NCBI RefSeq assembly: GCF_002847345.1
Contig: NZ_LXFV01000005.1
Location: 1 to 64,000 of the forward strand
Direction of reading: 5' to 3'
Source: Pectobacterium peruviense
GTDB lineage: Bacteria; Pseudomonadota; Gammaproteobacteria; Enterobacterales; Enterobacteriaceae
DNA length: 64,000 bases
Shown here: positions 1-8,799 of the stretch, piece after piece
Layout of the letters: every line of letters begins with the position of its first letter
How positions within the stretch are numbered: the first letter of the stretch is position 1
Program-made: the position numbers and the translations under genes
The notes under the pieces: generated by a model
What the model saw: the letters and a program-made list of their open reading frames with translations, nothing else
The model's database searches: none
Told to the model about the DNA's origin: nothing

Positions 1-36
1 ACCCGCAAGCGAGGTGTTTATAATGAGTACCAGTTA

Positions 37-528
37 TCAGAATGAATTATTCGCATAGGATTTAGCCGCAGCGGTACCATTATTCTGAGGAGGCACGGAG
101 TCAGATTTTTCAGCTTTATAGACCTGTTCTTGGCCTATCTTAATCCAGTCAACCTTAATCAATCGGGCCTTCTGGCTAACACGCTGTTCACCGGCATGGT
201 CACCGGATTTTAATGTAAAAATCTCAGCAGAGAGATTGCTCAGTGTGAATCCGATAAGAACTTTCTGATCCTCATCTGACGCCTTTTGGCAGCGTGCGAT
301 CAGGTCAGTCGCCTCTTTACCAGCCACTGTGACATCAAAACGAACATAGTTCGCTTTATCTGCTGGACCACTTAAGGCATTAATGACACAACTCAGGAAT
401 TGTCCTGATTGGCCAGTAACGTGACGAATATTACTGACATATCCCAATCCATTAATCAGAAGATTAAAATATTCTGATTTACCAGTTTGAGAATTGTTTT
501 GAGCTTGAGCGTTGTTATTTGCAGACAT
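37..528 (-). CDS. DUF3577 / STY4534-family ICE replication-associated protein
   Basis: A 163-residue protein matching, by overall pattern, the STY4534-type proteins found beside topB in SPI-7-like islands. The N-terminus is Asn/Gln-rich and disordered, followed by a compact domain (about residues 18-130) and a polar tail. The family is often named a replication protein, but no biochemical role is visible. A single-strand-binding or accessory role is inference from its place next to topoisomerase III. The ATG at 528 has a GGAG about 10 bases upstream. It is separated from topB by about 850 bases without a clear gene, so it may have its own promoter. Confidence 0.7.
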   Translation of the reverse strand: MSANNNAQAQNNSQTGKSEYFNLLINGLGYVSNIRHVTGQSGQFLSCVINALSGPADKANYVRFDVTVAGKEATDLIARCQKASDEDQKVLIGFTLSNLSAEIFTLKSGDHAGEQRVSQKARLIKVDWIKIGQEQVYKAEKSDSVPPQNNGTAAAKSYANNSF

Positions 529-904
529 AATTGTATTTCTCCAGGAGTGTTAAATAAGGTGTGGCGGAGAAAACAGTTCCCTTGAGGGAATTGTATTTCC
601 CGTCAAGGGTCAGGATCAGCTGTTATCCTGACTTGTCTGGTTAGTAAAATCGGACCTTCATCACCACGCTCGCAACGGCGTTTAAACTACTTGGTGATAT
701 CTGCTTCCAAAGGCGGGCAGATTTACCACACGCAACTGAGCGTGTTCTTCCTTGCAGGCTACAGAAGTGTTCTTTTGTGACTACCCGAAAGCGATCCTCA
801 CAAGCCACTGGATCATTGGTGGTCATCAGAGATGACGAGTAAGCACGGTCATTTTTAAATCACTGAGCAATATCGTCAAACCTAAATTGTTTATATGTCA
901 GTGA

Positions 905-936
905 AAATAAAAAACGGCACCTGAGATGGGTGCCGT
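905..936 (-). terminator. Intrinsic terminator, minus strand
   Basis: Read on the minus strand, ACGGCACC (929-936 side) and GGTGCCGT (914-921 side) form a perfect 8-base stem with a 7-base loop. It is followed at once by a run of six T and an AT-rich tail. It is a standard rho-independent terminator placed about 450 bases past the topB stop. Confidence 0.8.
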
Positions 937-1129
937 GGGGGAACAACAGTTTGTAAGAACGCCTGACCGATGCTACTGGTTCAGCGGCAATCGAATGCCT
1001 ATTCGCCCCTGTTTGACGCTGGGATACGTCTGGCTCGGACTGTTCTCGCCATGGCCAAAAAGCCAATGCAGAGTAGTCGGTATAGAATGAAAATTAACGG
1101 AAAAATCATTTACTACTCTGCGAAAATTA

Positions 1130-1159
1130 AAACGGTGTCGGTTTTATCCGACACCGTTT
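1130..1159. repeat. Perfect 12-base inverted repeat
   Basis: Arms AAACGGTGTCGG (1130-1141) and CCGACACCGTTT (1148-1159) flank a 6-base loop. There is no long T-run on either side, so it may be a terminator variant, an operator or part of a structured RNA. It lies about 225 bases past the topB stop. Confidence 0.75.
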
Positions 1160-1384
1160 AGCGGGGTGTACCATATCCCTGAGGTCTTCAGCATGGCTCC
1201 GAGGAAATTTCCATTTCCCGACGCGCTTTTCACGGAGGGTATGCGTCTTACAGATCGACTGAGTGTGCGGTAGCCATCTGTTGGGCTGGTAGCGGTCAGT
1301 TCCCCGTAAGAACGTCGCACTACTTCGTAGCCTGCGAGGTACTATTGCATCAAAGCAGGATCACAATATCAAAAATACCACTTG

Positions 1385-3415
1385 TCAGGTAACCGGTTTA
1401 TTCTTAATTTTTACTATCCTTTTACCTGACTTGCTTTTCGTCTTTGCTCCTTCGCTTACAACACCTTTGCAAAGAGGGTACTTTATACATCCCCAAAACA
1501 TTCCATTGTTGCCTTTTATTCTTTGAGTGATACCGCCACATGTTGGGCATGGAGGAGTAACGGGAGGTGTTAGTGAAATTGCCTGCTGTTTACCCTTTTC
1601 AACTAAGAAGCGAGTCCATTCTGTCTGGCGCTGCATAAAGACTTCAAGAGAGAGTTTTCCTTGATATATGTCTTCCAAAGACTGCTCCCACAACGCGGTC
1701 ATACCAGGGCTGGTTAACGTCTCTGGTAAAGCTGATACCAGCTCCCTGGCGATTAGGGTCGAGTGAATATGGGCTCCTTTTCTCTCCAGATAATTCCGTT
1801 TAAACAATGTTTCAATAATTCCGCCGCGCGTTGCCTCTGTTCCCAAGCCTGCATTCTCACGAAGTACTTTTTTCAATTCAGGATCAGTAACAAAACTTGC
1901 CGCATTCTCCATCGCACCAATCAGCGTTCCGTCAGTAAAATGAGACGGTGGCTTCGTTTGCAGAGACTTAATCTCACCGCCTTTTACCTGGCAGAAATCG
2001 TTTTGACTTAATTTGGGTAGATCCCCCCCGCTGTTATCATCCAACTCCTTCGTAGCCACATTATCTTCTTTCTCATCGACAAAAAGTATTTTCCAACCAG
2101 GAACGATACTAATCCGCCCTCGAGTCCGAAATAATTGTCCACCGATATTAAACGTTGCTTCGGTTACATCAGATTCCTGAAGAGTGAAGAATTGAGCTAA
2201 ATAATGTTGTCGAATGAGAGAATAAACATTCAATTCATCCTGTGATAATTTCGCCATATCAAAGGATTGCCTGGTAGGAATAATGGCATGGTGAGCAGTG
2301 ATTTTTTTATCATTCCAGACACGGGAGACAAAGGTAAGATCGGCTCTTTGCACTGCAGTCGTTATCATAGGGTCGGATTGCATAAGCGCAGAAAATACTT
2401 CATCAACCTCTGCTCTCATTGACTCTGGCAGATACCCACAATCCGTTCTTGGATATGTAGTGGCTTTATGCGTTTCGTACAGAGCCTGCGCGATGCCAAG
2501 TACCTGATTTGCACCCATTCCCCATTTACGAGAACAAGCCTGCTGAAGAGCACTTAAGCTAAAACATAAAGGCGCAGCAACCTTATCTCGTTTCATTGTG
2601 ACATTAAGTACCACAGCTGCTTCCGTATTTCGGCACAGTTGCTCTACAGACAATGCTGCATTTTGCTGTATGCATCGATGCTCGCTATCACAATAACCCG
2701 CAGCTGGAACCCAGGTTGCAGTAAACCGAATACCATCTTTTTCTAACTCAGCCAAAACTCGCCAATAGGGCTTTGGCACAAAACTGTCGATCTCAAGATC
2801 ACGGCGCACCACAAGCGCCATCGTTGGCGTTTGCACTCGTCCGATAGACAATACATCACGCCGCCCAAAACCTTTATCACGGGCCTTTAAGGTATAGAGG
2901 CGGGTCAAATTCATGCCAATCAGCCAATCCGCTTTACTGCGCCCCATCCCTGCATAATAAAGGCGAACCGTTTTCTCACCAGGCAGCAAATTATCTAATC
3001 CCTTTCGAATACTGGCGTCATCAAGTGCACTCAACCACAAGCGTTTTACATTTCCAGTGAAATGGCAATAATCCAGTAATTCTCTGGCCAGTACCTCTCC
3101 CTCCCGATCCGCATCTGACGCAATCACAACATCGTCAGCCTGCTTCAACAAACGGCTAACGACAGAAAATTGATCTGACGTATCCTTCTTTACAAGAAGT
3201 TTCCACTGAGAGGGGAGCATTGGCAGAGAATCAAGGTTCCACTGAGCAAATTCATCGCCATATGATTCAGGATTAGCTAGTTCCAGAAGATGACCGATAG
3301 CCCAGGTAATTGTGATATTTTTGCCGAAAAGAAACCCTTTACCACGCTGGGTTATCCCCATCACTTTCGCTATATCTTTGGCCTGAGAAGGTTTCTCGCA
3401 TAAAAATAAGCGCAT
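1385..3415 (-). CDS. topB: DNA topoisomerase III of the ICE
   Basis: A 676-residue type IA topoisomerase that relaxes and decatenates single-strand-containing DNA. The TOPRIM domain is at the N-terminus (FLCEKPSQA near residue 4; DADREGE near residue 100). The catalytic tyrosine lies in TTYPRTD near residue 320. A four-cysteine zinc ribbon lies near the C-terminus (CPTCGG...CIKYPLC). Size and layout match the TraE/TopB proteins of conjugative elements. The start ATG at 3415 overlaps the stop of the upstream gene (TAATG) and has a strong GGGAGGGAG site, so the two genes are translationally coupled. The likely job is resolving intermediates during ICE replication or transfer. Confidence 0.95.
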   Translation of the reverse strand: MRLFLCEKPSQAKDIAKVMGITQRGKGFLFGKNITITWAIGHLLELANPESYGDEFAQWNLDSLPMLPSQWKLLVKKDTSDQFSVVSRLLKQADDVVIASDADREGEVLARELLDYCHFTGNVKRLWLSALDDASIRKGLDNLLPGEKTVRLYYAGMGRSKADWLIGMNLTRLYTLKARDKGFGRRDVLSIGRVQTPTMALVVRRDLEIDSFVPKPYWRVLAELEKDGIRFTATWVPAAGYCDSEHRCIQQNAALSVEQLCRNTEAAVVLNVTMKRDKVAAPLCFSLSALQQACSRKWGMGANQVLGIAQALYETHKATTYPRTDCGYLPESMRAEVDEVFSALMQSDPMITTAVQRADLTFVSRVWNDKKITAHHAIIPTRQSFDMAKLSQDELNVYSLIRQHYLAQFFTLQESDVTEATFNIGGQLFRTRGRISIVPGWKILFVDEKEDNVATKELDDNSGGDLPKLSQNDFCQVKGGEIKSLQTKPPSHFTDGTLIGAMENAASFVTDPELKKVLRENAGLGTEATRGGIIETLFKRNYLERKGAHIHSTLIARELVSALPETLTSPGMTALWEQSLEDIYQGKLSLEVFMQRQTEWTRFLVEKGKQQAISLTPPVTPPCPTCGGITQRIKGNNGMFWGCIKYPLCKGVVSEGAKTKSKSGKRIVKIKNKPVT

Positions 3416-4212
3416 TACTCCCTCCCAGTAGGAGAAAGCCGTGCAGAAAAGGAAGAACGCAATTTTCCGGACATAATGTCTGCATCAGGCTCCCCATAAA
3501 GCTCAATAGCTTTCAGGCCTGCTGGCGTTCTGGCAAAAATATCATTGCGGGTAACAACAACGTAACGATAATTCTGCACGATGCTGTATATCTGCCTGAT
3601 TGCATACCCCCCCTTATCCAAGTATTGATCGCGAGTTGCCCGAGAAATAAGACCATAATGGAAAGCCTGAAATACCTTCATCGCCAATTGGTCATAGCCA
3701 ACCAATAGCCAAACGCAACGGTATCCAAGTGGAGAACTACTATAAACACCGATATTTAATGGAGAAACAGACATAACATCGGTTAGCGTGATAGACACTG
3801 GGATAGACTTCAGGATCTCAGATATCTCTTGAACCACTTGCTGTACTTTATCTGTCGATACTTCAATAGCCTCTTCTAGCCTAACCAGCAGTGCATCAGC
3901 ATAAGGATTATCAGCGACTGATGCCTGATATGCTTGACCAGCGCGCGATATCACCTGAGGCATGCTAAAAATATGGCGAGGGCGTCTTTGTGAATTCACA
4001 TCAGCAGTGGCCGTTTGTTCTTTACGGCGTCCATCCCACAACCGGATTGCATAATGGGTATGGAGTTCAAGGGTCAAAGATGATTTCAATGCGCCGGAAC
4101 GGGACTCTCGCTCACGGGGAGGAAGCTGACTTACGGGAGATGAAGTGGCTGGTTCTAGGGAAGCGGGTTCCTGATGGATGGCCGTATTCACACCATTCTC
4201 TAACTCTGACAT
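3415..4212 (-). CDS. PFL_4669-family integrating conjugative element protein
   Basis: A 265-residue protein with the recognisable core SSLTLELHTHYAIRLWDGR (residues about 44-62) of the PFL_4669 (TIGR03761) ICE family. The first 40 residues are low-complexity (Ser, Pro, Glu) and probably disordered. The biochemical function of the family is unknown. It regularly lies between the replication gene and topB in these elements, as here, and the coupling to topB suggests a role in element replication or processing. It is separated from the upstream replication gene by 306 bases carrying repeated hairpins. Confidence 0.8.
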   Translation of the reverse strand: MSELENGVNTAIHQEPASLEPATSSPVSQLPPRERESRSGALKSSLTLELHTHYAIRLWDGRRKEQTATADVNSQRRPRHIFSMPQVISRAGQAYQASVADNPYADALLVRLEEAIEVSTDKVQQVVQEISEILKSIPVSITLTDVMSVSPLNIGVYSSSPLGYRCVWLLVGYDQLAMKVFQAFHYGLISRATRDQYLDKGGYAIRQIYSIVQNYRYVVVTRNDIFARTPAGLKAIELYGEPDADIMSGKLRSSFSARLSPTGRE

Positions 4213-4518
4213 TGATAACTCCTTGTGTTGACCTGAAATATTTCTGATATGGGTTAGAAATATTCAGGGCAAAGGAGTGGCCAGCTCAATTCCAAACCAG
4301 TTTTACAGATCTATAAATATCCGTAAATGAAGCAAACAGGATGGCATGGTTATTTTTTAATCACTGCTGGCAGTGCCAGCAGTGCATATTTTTTAACCAA
4401 ACAAACGTTCACCACCCAAAATCACGCCATTCCAGTGCCTGAATCCACAAAGCGGTCACTTTTCAATCACTGTTGGCAGTACCAGCGGTGATTGTTTTTT
4501 AACCAAAACTACTTCAGT
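4213..4518. repeat. ICE intergenic region with a duplicated hairpin block
   Basis: About 50 bases are present twice as direct repeats (4348-4400 and 4454-4508). Each consists of GGTTATTTTTTAATCACTG or a close variant, a hairpin, then a TTTTTTAACCAAA tail. The first hairpin is perfect (CACTGCTGGCA / TGCCAGCAGTG, 4362-4384). The second (4465-4493) is imperfect but with compensated ends. The 19-base leader motif appears again at 847-865. The hairpins could terminate transcription in either direction or be protein-binding sites. Confidence 0.75.
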
Positions 4519-5733
4519 TTATCTCCCAGAACACTTTTCCCGGATTTCAGCCAGCACACTCTGGACGTGGGCTTTATCAGAAACTTGCGTAGCCAGCTTA
4601 GGCATATCATCGGTTGTCACCGCAGGAGATGTTACTGCTTGAGATTGCGTTGGCTGTGCAGACGGCGTCGACGTTTTTTGGGCAAAAAGCTTTCCAGCAC
4701 GGGCCCGTTTCAATACAGCCAGTATCCAGCCAATCGGGTTAGTGAGTCCACCGTCAGAAAGTACCCTCTTCAGCGATTGCATAACCTGCTCGGCCTGTTC
4801 GCTAGTCAAAGCCTGCAGTTGCTCTGTCACCATGTTGCGGTCATCCATCGATAGTAATGTCTCAAACGTGTCCGGCAATACGTACGTATTTCTTTTTACA
4901 CTGTGTGAATTACTACGTACGTAACGGTTCGGATTCCGAACTGAGTGACAACCCCTTGAAATACCACTGAGTTCGGATTCCGAACTAGGTGATTTATCCC
5001 CTTCTGGATGACTGAGTTCGGATACCGAATTCAGTGAGTTTGTATCCGAACTGTGTGATTTTTGTCTTAGTTCGGATTCCGAACTGAGGTGGCGAACACT
5101 CTGTCTGGCTGCCATTTGTTGTGGTGTTTGGGCGGAACCAAGGCGACTCTCAATAAGCGCAATACGGCTATGACGATGCCGCATCGTTGTATCATTTTTG
5201 ATCTCGTTCAGAACTTCCCATGCTGTCTGACTGATAGTTTTGTTTTTATTCCGGCACGCTTCAGCAACCGTGTCCAGCCAGCCGGGATCTAAAATCTCCG
5301 CATCACGAAATGAAAGGGGTTCATCATGCTGAGCATAAATGTTCCCGCGGACACGTCCCTTTTCATCGCGAACGCGTTTGCACAAACTTAGCCAACCGGT
5401 GATCCTCAGCATCAACAGCACGCGACTAATGGTCTCTCGGGACGCCCCACCTTTATGTGGGGAAGCCAGTTGAAGTTGTAATTCATCATAGGTGGGGAAA
5501 ATCGCCCCTTCATTTTGCTGGGCATACAGACGGATCATCAGCCAGGCCATCTTATCCAGAGGAGATAGCCGAGTGTCTAATAGTAAACGCCTGGGGTATG
5601 CATCATGTACGTTCCCCATATAAAGCAGCCCGCTACGCAACTGTCCCGCATCATCTGCGGGTATTCGTTCAGCCAACCGGAGATTCATCTTCTCAACGGT
5701 GTAAGCTATCAGGCTGTCTGCCGGCAGATTCAT
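4519..5733 (-). CDS. STY4528-family island replication protein
   Basis: A 404-residue protein of the STY4528 'pathogenicity island replication protein' family. The N-terminal 180 residues look like a winged-helix initiator domain (TYDELQLQLASP, GASRETISRVLLMLRITGWL near residues 80-115). A Ser/Glu-rich, repeat-like linker (about residues 215-290) follows, then a helical C-terminal part (TFETLLSMDD onward). The linker is encoded by DNA carrying several near-identical palindromes, a layout like the iterons inside the lambda O gene. The family name suggests an initiator; the origin location is my inference. A 170-base gap precedes it, so it may have its own promoter. Confidence 0.75.
   Translation of the reverse strand: MNLPADSLIAYTVEKMNLRLAERIPADDAGQLRSGLLYMGNVHDAYPRRLLLDTRLSPLDKMAWLMIRLYAQQNEGAIFPTYDELQLQLASPHKGGASRETISRVLLMLRITGWLSLCKRVRDEKGRVRGNIYAQHDEPLSFRDAEILDPGWLDTVAEACRNKNKTISQTAWEVLNEIKNDTTMRHRHSRIALIESRLGSAQTPQQMAARQSVRHLSSESELRQKSHSSDTNSLNSVSELSHPEGDKSPSSESELSGISRGCHSVRNPNRYVRSNSHSVKRNTYVLPDTFETLLSMDDRNMVTEQLQALTSEQAEQVMQSLKRVLSDGGLTNPIGWILAVLKRARAGKLFAQKTSTPSAQPTQSQAVTSPAVTTDDMPKLATQVSDKAHVQSVLAEIREKCSGR
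4879..5084. repeat. Iteron-like palindrome array inside the replication gene
   Basis: The palindrome GTTCGGATTCCGAAC occurs exactly at 4927-4941, 4971-4985 and 5070-5084, with one variant at 5016-5030 and a degenerate copy at 5038-5052. Start-to-start spacings are 44, 45, 22 and 32 bases, close to whole helical turns. Most copies are followed by a CT(G/A)(A/T/G)GTGA-like tail. Just outside lie two copies of the palindrome TACGTACGTA (4879-4888, 4914-4923), 35 bases apart. The array codes for the Ser/Glu linker of the host gene. Confidence 0.85.
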
Positions 5734-5905
5734 ATCATTATTATCCTTATCGCTGACGGTTTCTTATCCGTCTGCTGGCTCGCGATGAAAAACATCAATG
5801 CGCTTGTTTCTGCATCCGAATAGTCAGATGCAGTATAAAAACACTGATTAGTCATCATTTATTGACTCAATTTTAACATTCCGATTTAGCCATGAATCAC
5901 CTATA

Positions 5906-6160
5906 TTATTTTCGTATTTCTTTGTTATATCGTTCGTGATTCATTAATTCCCACGAATCACCATGATTTCGGCTCAACAATCGCCAAAATGGGCCTATGT
6001 CAATTTTCAGATATTTAGAGCCTCTTTCCGTCAGCCGAGTATAATTTCTTTCTCCGTCTCGAAAACGTCGAATTTGACTTTTAGCTTTGTGATAATGTGA
6101 TTTTGGAATTGTTGCCGGAGCATATAATCCCGGCATGATTTCGCATAAACGAGAACGCAT
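5906..6160 (-). CDS. Small ICE backbone protein, possibly ParE-like fold
   Basis: An 84-residue basic protein. The C-terminal half (LTERGSKYLKIDIGPFWRLL then WELMNHERYNKEI) resembles the strand-rich end of ParE/RelE-like small proteins, which is weak pattern memory rather than a solid match. No partner antitoxin is recognisable next to it. The ATG at 6160 follows the DUF2857 gene stop by two bases and has an AGAGGA site, so it is part of the backbone operon. It could equally be a DNA-binding backbone protein. Confidence 0.55.
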   Translation of the reverse strand: MRSRLCEIMPGLYAPATIPKSHYHKAKSQIRRFRDGERNYTRLTERGSKYLKIDIGPFWRLLSRNHGDSWELMNHERYNKEIRK

Positions 6161-6162
6161 TA

Positions 6163-6783
6163 TTATCCTCTCCGTGATATCGTTTTTTTTACTGATTCAG
6201 CGGAAATATTTATGCGATGAGTTTGACTCCACGACCGAACGGCGTGCCAAACAGCAGTCAACGACACATCCATCTGTTCTGCGGCTAACATCATGACATC
6301 CAACCCCTCGCCACTGTCGACATTATCTACAGTAGCAAGCTGCCAACGCTGCCAAAGTGTTGTACTTTCTTCTTCACTCAAGACAACACCTCGCCCTGGT
6401 CGCACGTCAATACCGGCAATGCGCCGCCGATTGGCGACTTCAAGACTGGATAACCCAAACATGTGTTGCATAAGTTCAATAGACCCCCCCAGCGATAACG
6501 CACGATCAATACGTTGTGTACGCATTTGTTCACGGCGGGCATGCTGAACTAGGCGGTAAAAATTCTCATGGTGAATGTTGAATTGCAATACAGAAACGGA
6601 ACTATTGGAAATATAATGCAGGTCTTCAATCGTCAGACTTTGCAGTAATTGCATTTCCTCTTGCTTTAATCCGAGAGACTCACAACGGCGTATATAACCA
6701 CTCTTTAAGTCCATCACTAGTTGAGTCAAGAGATTATTTGCTGACTGAGAGGCATTTGCTATTTGTAGTAAATTTTCACTCAT
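6163..6783 (-). CDS. DUF2857 / STY4526-family ICE protein
   Basis: A 206-residue helical protein matching DUF2857, which is found between parB and the STY4528 gene in SPI-7-like islands. A stretch around residues 100-170 (MQHMFGLSSLEVANRRR ... EEESTTLWQRWQ) looks like helix-turn-helix DNA-binding architecture. A regulator of the element, similar to the FlhDC-like activators of other ICEs, is possible but not shown by the sequence. The upstream gap to the 90-residue gene is only 24 bases. Confidence 0.7.
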   Translation of the reverse strand: MSENLLQIANASQSANNLLTQLVMDLKSGYIRRCESLGLKQEEMQLLQSLTIEDLHYISNSSVSVLQFNIHHENFYRLVQHARREQMRTQRIDRALSLGGSIELMQHMFGLSSLEVANRRRIAGIDVRPGRGVVLSEEESTTLWQRWQLATVDNVDSGEGLDVMMLAAEQMDVSLTAVWHAVRSWSQTHRINISAESVKKTISRRG

Positions 6784-6807
6784 AAGTTTTTCTCCATATA
6801 TAAAATA

Positions 6808-7080
6808 TTATTTATTTCTTTTTGCGTTATCTAAATACTTACCCGACAAATACATATGAATACGCCGAAAATCATCTATTAACGGCGTGCATTCATTCGC
6901 AGTTTTTAAGAAAATGTCACATTCATCATGCTGGCTGAGTATTTCACCGCGCCGATCTAAAATTCTGACATCATCCGTATATGCATCCTGTATCTGACGC
7001 TCTTTCTCTTTTATGGCACTGGATAGTGCATTAAGCAGCACCTCATAATAAGTGCCGCTTTCTAAACGTAATTTCCCCAT
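6808..7080 (-). CDS. Small ICE backbone protein of unknown function
   Basis: A 90-residue charged, mostly helical protein without recognisable motifs. The ATG at 7080 lies three bases after the parB stop, indicating translational coupling. By position it corresponds to the short gene that follows parB in SPI-7-type elements. No function can be proposed from sequence. Confidence 0.65.
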   Translation of the reverse strand: MGKLRLESGTYYEVLLNALSSAIKEKERQIQDAYTDDVRILDRRGEILSQHDECDIFLKTANECTPLIDDFRRIHMYLSGKYLDNAKRNK

Positions 7081-7083
7081 CCT

Positions 7084-8799
7084 TTACTGCTCAGCTTGTT
7101 CCATGGCGATCTGACGCTGATGTTCACGTAAACGACGCAATACTCGAATCAGGCGTAACATTTTCACGGTGTAAGCATCGTCGAGAACGGGTGAGTCCCC
7201 TTTGTTTGCAGAGCCAATAACATTCAGGCAAAAGCTGAACATGTTGAATGGTTCATCGCTTTGCTGGCCAGTTAGTCCATTGAGAAAAAGAATGAATGGC
7301 GATTTGGAGCTTGATGCAATATAGCCAGCCTCAAAAGGCTCTTTCGATTCCAAGATCTCATTGGGATAGCCCATAGCCTCAGCCAGCTCAAATGCCAGTC
7401 GATACGCGCTATCCTGTAAATGTTCGATGTCATCCTGGAACGCAGAGATCTGCCAGATATCAGTGACTGGCTCCAGACCTCCGTTAGCAAAAGAAAGTAC
7501 AGAAGCAGAAGAGGCCAGTTGTTGGGTAGAATGCCCACCCGAAGGTGAAGAAAATGTCGTCTGACTCTCTGAGTCTTCACTCTGGCGATTTGCCACCCTA
7601 GAAAGATTGCCTTGGTTATCGTTATGGGAGAAGGTATTGTCATTGCCCTGAAATTCCCAGTCATCATCATGATGCTCATCGTCTTCATCAATATGCTGAC
7701 GATGTTCATCACTTTGATTGTTTAACGGGGGAGCAGAAGATGTTGAAGCCGGTGCTGAAAAATGTTGTTTATCATCATTATTTCCAGCCTTTAAGGACGA
7801 TGGAGTTGTGGATTTTGAACCATCAGCATCATCGCCTTTGTCTTTATTTATAGCTTCAAGAGAGGGTTCATGGACGAATGCGGGTAATGGCTCGGTTTCA
7901 CCAAAAAGCTTGCGCTGATTACGCACCTTCGGATCTAATTCCATAACCCAACGATCGTAGTTAAGCGATGGATGCGGCAAGGCACTGACCAAGTCACCGA
8001 TAAACTCGTCCCGGAACATTTCCAGTGACCAGTCATCCGGAGAATCAAATTTTTTGCAGCATTCGCCAAAAACCCCCTCAAAAGACACTTCAGGGGAAGC
8101 AGTCAGGCTATATTCAGACCAAATTTTTTCAGCATCATGTCTTAATGATAATAAGTTCCTGATTTGGGGAGCCCCCAATCCAGATTCAAGCAAATTTGGC
8201 ATATATGGATACAGGAAGGTTATCGTGCTCTCCATTCGACTAATACTCGAATTATCAATCGGTAGACCTGCCTCCGTCAGCAACGTGGCCAACTCACGCA
8301 ATGATACGGATTTACCGAGTTGTTCCTCGTAAATGCCGCGGGCTTTCTGGATGCCGAAAGCCTTTTCAATAAAAGTCAGTTCGCCACGAACTTCATTCTC
8401 AGCCAGATGACCAATGACGCACTGAAGGCGTCCGGGCCACGGTTTGAAAATAACGGTATGACGGAAAAAGCGTTCTTCCTGCGTCTCTTCCCACAGTTCG
8501 CTCAGAATTTCATAGCGTGTATTACCACCGTCACTGAAGACATAAATATCAGGTACGTTCGGATCACGCGTTACTTTGAGTACGGTGTCTAAGCCCCGGT
8601 GACGGATGGATTCTTTAATCTCATTATATTTGGGATTACGCTTGGTACGCGGGTTATCTGGATGAGGACCCATCTGATCCAACGTCAGTACCATTGGCAT
8701 TTCATTAACTGGCAACGCGGAAATTTGAGCTGTTGCTGGTTCCCGACTTCCTTGCAGCATCGCGTTCCCGAGCTGCAACGAGGCTATTTTTTTATTCAT
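7084..8799 (-). CDS. parB: ParB-family partition protein of the ICE
   Basis: About 571 residues. The ParB/Srx-type domain is N-terminal, with HPDNPRTKRNPKYNEIKESI and the GGNTRYE box that is typical of ICE ParB proteins in place of the chromosomal GERR box. A helix-turn-helix region (LRELATLLTEAGLPIDNSSI) follows. The middle (about residues 300-420) is a long acidic, His/Asp/Ser-rich disordered stretch. The start is placed at ATG 8799, which overlaps the dnaB stop (TAATG) and has GGAGAG upstream; a 10-residue upstream extension is less likely. With parA it should stabilise the excised circular form. No parS site was recognised. Confidence 0.85.
   Translation of the reverse strand: MNKKIASLQLGNAMLQGSREPATAQISALPVNEMPMVLTLDQMGPHPDNPRTKRNPKYNEIKESIRHRGLDTVLKVTRDPNVPDIYVFSDGGNTRYEILSELWEETQEERFFRHTVIFKPWPGRLQCVIGHLAENEVRGELTFIEKAFGIQKARGIYEEQLGKSVSLRELATLLTEAGLPIDNSSISRMESTITFLYPYMPNLLESGLGAPQIRNLLSLRHDAEKIWSEYSLTASPEVSFEGVFGECCKKFDSPDDWSLEMFRDEFIGDLVSALPHPSLNYDRWVMELDPKVRNQRKLFGETEPLPAFVHEPSLEAINKDKGDDADGSKSTTPSSLKAGNNDDKQHFSAPASTSSAPPLNNQSDEHRQHIDEDDEHHDDDWEFQGNDNTFSHNDNQGNLSRVANRQSEDSESQTTFSSPSGGHSTQQLASSASVLSFANGGLEPVTDIWQISAFQDDIEHLQDSAYRLAFELAEAMGYPNEILESKEPFEAGYIASSSKSPFILFLNGLTGQQSDEPFNMFSFCLNVIGSANKGDSPVLDDAYTVKMLRLIRVLRRLREHQRQIAMEQAEQ

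Larger units (their letters stand above)
529..1384. other. Long intergenic stretch of the ICE without a convincing gene
   Basis: Short open frames here overlap on both strands, lack start signals and resemble nothing known. The stretch does hold structure: a minus-strand intrinsic terminator (905-936), a perfect 12-base inverted repeat (1130-1159), and a 19-base motif at 847-865 that recurs twice near 4.35-4.47 kb. The terminator faces a transcript coming from the 937-1384 side, either topB read-through or a small RNA. I cannot assign a gene. Confidence 0.6.

Noticed and set aside
4348..4508. CRISPR-like repeats
   Set aside because: Only two imperfect repeats with one spacer-like gap, built on transcription-type hairpins. 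There are no cas genes anywhere in the window.
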